In this document: positions 17,935-22,050 of the stretch, in pieces
Position numbering within the stretch: position 1 is the first letter of the stretch
Layout: every line of letters begins with the position of its first letter
Assembly (NCBI GenBank): GCA_964200075.2
Contig: CAXNAA020000360.1
Span: forward strand, 1-22,050
DNA from: Sphacelaria rigidula
Taxonomy: Eukaryota > Phaeophyceae > Sphacelariales
Direction of reading: 5' to 3'
DNA: 22,050 nt
Position numbers and translations under genes: made by a program
The notes under the pieces: model-generated
What the model saw: the letters and a program-made list of their open reading frames with translations, nothing else
What the model was told of the DNA's origin: nothing
Databases searched by the model: none

Positions 17935-18030
17935 TTACTATCATATATATTTCACCCTCTCCCTTGTTCTGGACAAGTTCGCGGTCTCAGGAGATCAATC
18001 CATTTCTCCCCCGGTACCCGCCTGACGTTT
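17935..18030 (-). repeat. ~85 bp module shared with the SINE candidate
   Basis: On the minus strand this carries GTACCGGGGGAGA, then a block ending in GAGACC..GGAC and an A/G-rich tail. It matches about 1300-1385 on the same strand at clearly more than chance. Here it sits immediately 5' of the LINE. Confidence 0.6.
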
Positions 18031-18700
18031 TTGCTAAGCATTGAATCACGACTACTGTATCAGTACTCCCGGAGTGCGTCGACTGTCATGAGAAAAATGC
18101 TCATGTTCTCGCCATTTCAATAGAAACTCGAAGGGCAGGTATTCCCTTACTACAATCAAACGATACGTTCTATTTTACAAAGAACCAGGCCGTTGGTTCA
18201 AGAAAGGTCGATTTGGAGCCTCGGTATTGTTTTACGATATCATGAGTGACATCACTTGTCACTGAAATTAAAATGGTGGGAAGAACGTAAAATTTGCGAG
18301 TGTTTTGTTAACGTAATAAACAAAACGACATCACTCTTACATTGTGCTCGTTATCCCTTTGAACACGAAGGTGGGTCATCTTGATTTTATGGTACCATCA
18401 TTTTTCAAGTTAAAAATGATGCCCATTATATAGATTGCTCACTATTGCGACCAAAGGGTTATTGGCCCAGACGAGAACACTTTTGTTTGAACCGCTGCAA
18501 TTTTATGCCTTGTAAACAAGCAGTACTGCACGACAGAAATGTATTCGACGATTAACCTCGACAGCTACCCCTTCACGAACGCCCTTTGACCAAGGCCAAC
18601 GTTGATTGGACAGTCTGCTCCCAGTAGATGTATATATTACTCACGACTAGTATAGTAAACAGCGTGATCAATTTTGTTGGGAATAAGCGTCCGATCATGT
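18031..18700. other. No recognisable gene; AT-rich with hairpin
   Basis: A+T-rich sequence without a significant ORF. It contains the perfect hairpin at 18396-18421 and a weaker GTTTTGTT/AACAAAAC inverted repeat near 18303-18328. Confidence 0.5.
18396..18421. repeat. Perfect 10-bp hairpin
   Basis: CATCATTTTT and AAAAATGATG pair perfectly around the loop CAAGTT. No gene is attached to it. Confidence 0.7.
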
Positions 18701-19693
18701 CTTCATGACTATCGAAATTCAGACGAAATATTCAGGTGCACCTCGACGCAATTTCCGCCATATTCAGGTACATCGTATTGAGTATCACAAACCGGCCAGG
18801 TTTAGGAATGCTGACCACGTTTTTGCTGCAAACACAAGCGCACGTTCCTCTGTGTGCATGAAGGATTCCCCAAAAGCTTGGCGTTGAAAACTGCAAGTGA
18901 ACCTCGGGCTCACGCACGAACAACCCAAAAGTACGTTTTGCTGACTGGTCGTAGGTGTGGAGATTATGTGTCATCAATTCCGATCACGCGCTCAAACGAT
19001 AGCGTGCAGTCAGTACGGTTCATATCTCATGTCGGTCACGGTTCAAGAGCATAGCACAACACCGCACAGAACGTGCAGTACGTCCTGATAATACCTCTCT
19101 GCGTGCAGACCTGTCGCCGATTGCGTGACTACCAGCACGATATCACGGCAGCAGTGACTTGTCGTCGTGGGTAGTAGTGACTGAAAAGCCATCATGGACC
19201 GACACGCGTATCTCGGTCGAATAGGCTTGGTCGTATCATGAAAAAGAAGAAACTGTGGTCAGTCAGAATATGTCCTCGAGTACCTTGCAAATTACACGTC
19301 CACATTTCAGGGCTCAGACCAGTCATTACGGGGCAAACTGCCGGCATTCATGTTTTGGGGCCGTGGGCCGCGTAATGGGGTCATGTGCTTGCCTCCCAAA
19401 ATGCTTGTACTTTTTGTTGTGCGAAAACAATCGTCCCAAATGTCCGAGAGTGCATTCGCTTTTCATCATCCGAAATTGCTGATCAACACTCCTCCCCAGG
19501 TTTTGATGGCGCCGCTTGGTATCATTGATTGATTAGTTGCCGAACATCACCTGATGCCCAAGGGACCCAGCCGTGGCCACATGATGGGCGTACGTACCCG
19601 AGACAATATTGCAAAACGGAAACACTCGCTGATACATAGCCCGATCACTTATACCTCCGCCACGAGAAAATAATGCGAGACGTACAACACATA
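18701..19693. other. No recognisable gene
   Basis: Short ORFs of up to about 81 codons on both strands, with no recognised domain. No repeat or RNA gene found. Confidence 0.45.
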
Positions 19694-19918
19694 CTACCAT
19701 GCGCAACGACCCCTAGCCATGTAAGAGCAATCAGAGCAGTGGCGAATGCTGCGCACTGGTGCTGGCTTTGGTGAAGATCCCCCTGTTTTGAGCTGTTGAA
19801 GAGCCATTTCAATTTCACAAAGTTGATTTGGTTTCTGCTGCGCGTACAAATTCGACAAACCGGTTTTTTGCGACTCCGTTTTTGCGACTTGATTTCTGCG
19901 ACTCGATTCTTGCGACAT
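19694..19918 (-). CDS. Small hypothetical ORF with Cys-rich C-terminus
   Basis: 74 codons from an ATG at 19918 on the minus strand. The first 17 residues derive from the 14-bp tandem repeat (polar SRRNQVAKTESQK). The middle (LYAQQKPNQLCEIEMALQQL) could form a helix. The end holds HCSDCSYMARGRCAW, a CxxC plus a further Cys, reminiscent of a half zinc ribbon but too short to assign. Context is repeat-rich with no partner gene. It may be an exon or a chance ORF. Confidence 0.2.
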   Translation of the reverse strand: MSQESSRRNQVAKTESQKTGLSNLYAQQKPNQLCEIEMALQQLKTGGSSPKPAPVRSIRHCSDCSYMARGRCAW

Positions 19919-19925
19919 TTTTTTT
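19870..19925. repeat. 14-bp tandem repeat, four copies
   Basis: Four consecutive 14-bp units each starting GCGAC (19870, 19884, 19898, 19912), with the rest of each unit pyrimidine-rich and diverged. The last copy ends in a run of T. Confidence 0.85.
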
Positions 19926-20129
19926 GTCAGATTTTACTACTCTATAACCTCCATTAATTTCGTGTTTTTGGGGATAACTTTGTCAAACAGACACCAAACG
20001 CATTCTGCTCCAAGGGGCACCTGGGCAAACAGCAGTTGCTGCTGCCTACCTAGTATCATCCTTCAAATCGAAGTCTTGAGTGAAAATCCCCAGCGTTTGG
20101 TGCCCATGTACAAGGATGATGTACATCTA

Positions 20130-20770
20130 GTGTTATGCTCCAATACGTACCCGGCAAGGGGGCAACATCCCCGAAAAGACTGTAGCAATGCCGGCGGATC
20201 CGACCGCCAGACAATCTGGCAGCCGGCAAGGTGGTTATGGCAGCCGGCAAGGTGGTTATGGTAGTCTCCTTCTAGCGATATCAACTTACGGTGCACTGGA
20301 GCAGAGTTTGCAGGTGAAAATTTCGGCGATTGCCTCACGTGCAATTCGCCCAGATGTTGCGGAGTTTTTTACGATATCACTGAGTAACATTACACACATT
20401 TACATGTGGAAATGGACCAGACCCTCCCTTGCATTATGAGTGGAGATGTACCAGACCCTGCATTATATGTGGAAATGTACCCAACCGTGGGCAAAGGATT
20501 GAACACGTTGTTGAAAGTGTAATACGCGAAGTCAGTGTGTTGTGTGTGCTGTCGCCCCATCTATTCTGGACGCCGGTCTCCACCTTTCGGTGTATGTGGG
20601 CGCACCAGCCGCGGCTGTGTTTACATACAGCTTGGCCCGAGATACAGACAGCCATTGCCGCGGTGGAGGCGGCCTTTCACTCCTGCATGCGCCACCTAGG
20701 GGCAAACGCACGCTGTAGCTGCAACACGGACAGCTTTACAAGATGTGACGTAGCGATATTGCGCGTAGCG
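20130..20770 (+). repeat. Dispersed repeat family, copy B
   Basis: Plus-strand relative of 3660-4290 (minus). It differs by a perfect 21-bp tandem duplication (20220-20240 and 20241-20261, adding seven codons' length) and by two or three partial copies of a ~35 bp piece carrying GTGGAAATG.ACCAGACC (20403-20490). The best matching blocks are 20208-20400 and 20620-20765. Confidence 0.7.
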
Positions 20771-21735
20771 AGGAGTTATATCCTGCGTACACGTTGGCCG
20801 CGATACCAGCGGCTGCATTCATGATCTGGCGAACTGCATAGGACAGCGCGAAATCAGTGCAGGACAGGGATAGGCTGAGGATGTCACATCCTGCGGTGTG
20901 CTTTGTCACCCTGCCGCTGTGCAATGAGCAGGTAGTACCGCCGAACGCGTCACGCTGCGGTTGGTACGCAGTGTCGGCTCCACACCCGTAGGGTAACCTC
21001 TGCATTGAATTCGATATAACGCACTGAATGAAAATAAACGCGCAGAGCGCGTTATTTTCGAGCAGCACCCGCGCTAGCGCGAGCGCGATTTTCCGTGTTG
21101 CCGACATGGTGCCAGCGCGCTTGTGCACTACAGCGTTGTACACCCTATGGCAGCCCGTCACGGTATTGCTCCTCATGTTTCATCACGCTTTATTCGAAAA
21201 CACGCATAAGAAATGCCAGCGAGTCCATCGTTGTTGCACTTGGAGGTGTGGCGAGCCAGCTTTTTTTCGATCTGGTACTGCCGCATGCTCCGTGCTGTAC
21301 CAAATAGTATACCGTGCCAGTTCAAAAACGGACATGATGATATAAACAGCACCGACATACTCAGATTATCATGGACTGTATACGAGGCGTGGGAAGCGTA
21401 GATTCTGTCAAGGAATGCAAGGACGCAACTATACTGCAGTACAGGCAGTTTCATTATTAGCATGCAACACTTGATTCGAACGAGACACAAGACAGTATTT
21501 ACGTGATGATACCTGGGCGTTTTGGTACTGAAACGAGTCCACTAGTCCCTCTACTACGTACCGTAAGGAGATGGATACCACGTGTAAATATAAAAAAAGT
21601 TACGGGCAAACCTTCATTTCAGAGTAGAACGACCCAGCCGAGACCACTCCGGTTTCACCGCCGAGATCCGAGACCGCACCGTCACAAACACCGAAATAAA
21701 TTGACATTGGAAGCGCCCTGGACACAGGGTAGTCT
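20771..21735. other. No recognisable gene
   Basis: ORFs reach 146 codons (20736-21176, minus) with no recognised domain. It contains the hairpin at 21030-21059 and the palindrome CGCGCTAGCGCG at 21070-21081. The last ~230 bp would be upstream sequence of the 21736 candidate exon. No TATA box was found there. Confidence 0.4.
21030..21059. repeat. Hairpin
   Basis: GAAAATAA-A-CGCG pairs with CGCGTTATTTTC with a single bulged A, around a 5-nt loop. It lies just before the palindrome CGCGCTAGCGCG. Confidence 0.7.
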
Positions 21736-21837
21736 ATGGAAGATCGACTGGCGGCTCTGAGTGTGCACCACGATGAACTCGAGCGCAGTGCTGCAGTGCT
21801 ACAGCAGCAAAATGTGCCGTGCAATGCACTAATTGCA
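21736..21837 (+). CDS. Candidate first exon, helical N-terminus of unknown protein
   Basis: An ATG at 21736 opens exactly 34 codons that end at the splice donor-like GCA|GTACGT (GT at 21838). The peptide starts MEDRLAALSVHHDELERSA and continues AVLQQQNVPC. It has hydrophobic residues spaced at about 3-4 (Leu5, Leu8, Leu15, Val21, Leu22) and many charged residues, as in an amphipathic or coiled-coil helix. Past the donor the frame stops within about ten codons. The family is not recognised. The next exon would lie beyond 21990 or outside the window. The presumed intron contains a perfect 50-bp tandem duplication. Confidence 0.4.
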
Positions 21838-21884
21838 GTACGTTCGAAAAACTGCTGTCAGTCTTGAGAGCCGGAAGGCAAGTA

Positions 21885-21988
21885 AATGTTGAACATCTGT
21901 GAGGCTTCCTACGATAGCCCCCCCACCCAAAAGTAATGTTGAACATCTGTGAGGCTTCCTACGATAGCCCCCCCACCCAAAAGTAATG
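21885..21988 (+). repeat. Perfect tandem duplication, 50-bp period
   Basis: Positions 21885-21938 are repeated without mismatch at 21935-21988. The unit includes a run of seven C. Complete identity implies a very recent duplication, or an assembly or PCR artefact. Confidence 0.95.
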
Positions 21989-22050
21989 AGCGCCAGAATG
22001 TTGGAGGTGTCTCTATTAGGAGTAGGAACGGTGCTCCGTCTCGAAAGGGA

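Noticed and set aside
19965-20080. Short plus frame reading RILLQGAPGQTAVAAAYL, similar to an ATPase P-loop
   Set aside because: The Walker A lysine is missing, the frame is only about 33 codons between stops, and no splice signals or Walker B region were found.
20736-21176. 146-codon minus-strand ORF
   Set aside because: It overlaps the dispersed repeat, has no recognised domain, and there is no codon or splice support.

Overview
This window reads as repeat-rich nuclear DNA from a eukaryote. There are no bacterial-style operons, no ribosome-binding-site-led genes and no long intact ORFs. Instead there is a decayed APE-endonuclease/reverse-transcriptase retrotransposon (LINE), several classes of DNA transposon remnant, a minisatellite, and a few short open stretches that end in good GT splice donors. 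The LINE protein has an 'IDYILTRQ' endonuclease block, a 'YADDAGIVSR'-type RT block and an 'LLYGCATWT' C-terminal block. From memory this style suits protist or algal genomes (stramenopile-like), but the lineage cannot be fixed from sequence alone.

Layout. Positions 1-1280 hold no gene. Positions 1285-1940 carry a tRNA-like SINE candidate and a ~300 bp hairpin element. Positions 1990-2470 hold an unusual imperfect palindrome around an (AT)12 core; its two arms encode similar peptides pointing away from each other. Positions 3364-3540 contain two strong hairpins. Positions 3660-4290 (minus) and 20130-20770 (plus) are two inverted copies of one ~630 bp dispersed repeat. Positions 4580-5870 are a 43-bp minisatellite in two blocks, the second with a higher-order pattern of six unit types. 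Positions 7316-7795 are a nested set of inverted repeats. Positions 9097-9683 are a Stowaway/Tc1-mariner-like MITE with TA target duplications.

The largest feature is the minus-strand LINE at about 17910 down to 12620. It has lost catalytic residues in both the endonuclease and the RT, and carries stops and frameshifts. It is split by a 1240 bp Mutator-like non-autonomous element at 14514-15753, with long inverted repeats and a 9-bp target duplication. Conceptually removing the insertion plus one target copy rejoins the LINE reading frame, which proves the order of events.

Host genes are visible only as candidate exons: 6542-6639 (minus), 8738-8967 (plus, possibly the start of a SET-domain lysine methyltransferase), 10130-10230 (plus, weak), 11138-11248 (plus) and 21736-21837 (plus, possible first exon). 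None can be assembled into a full gene here. The remaining stretches show no recognisable genes.
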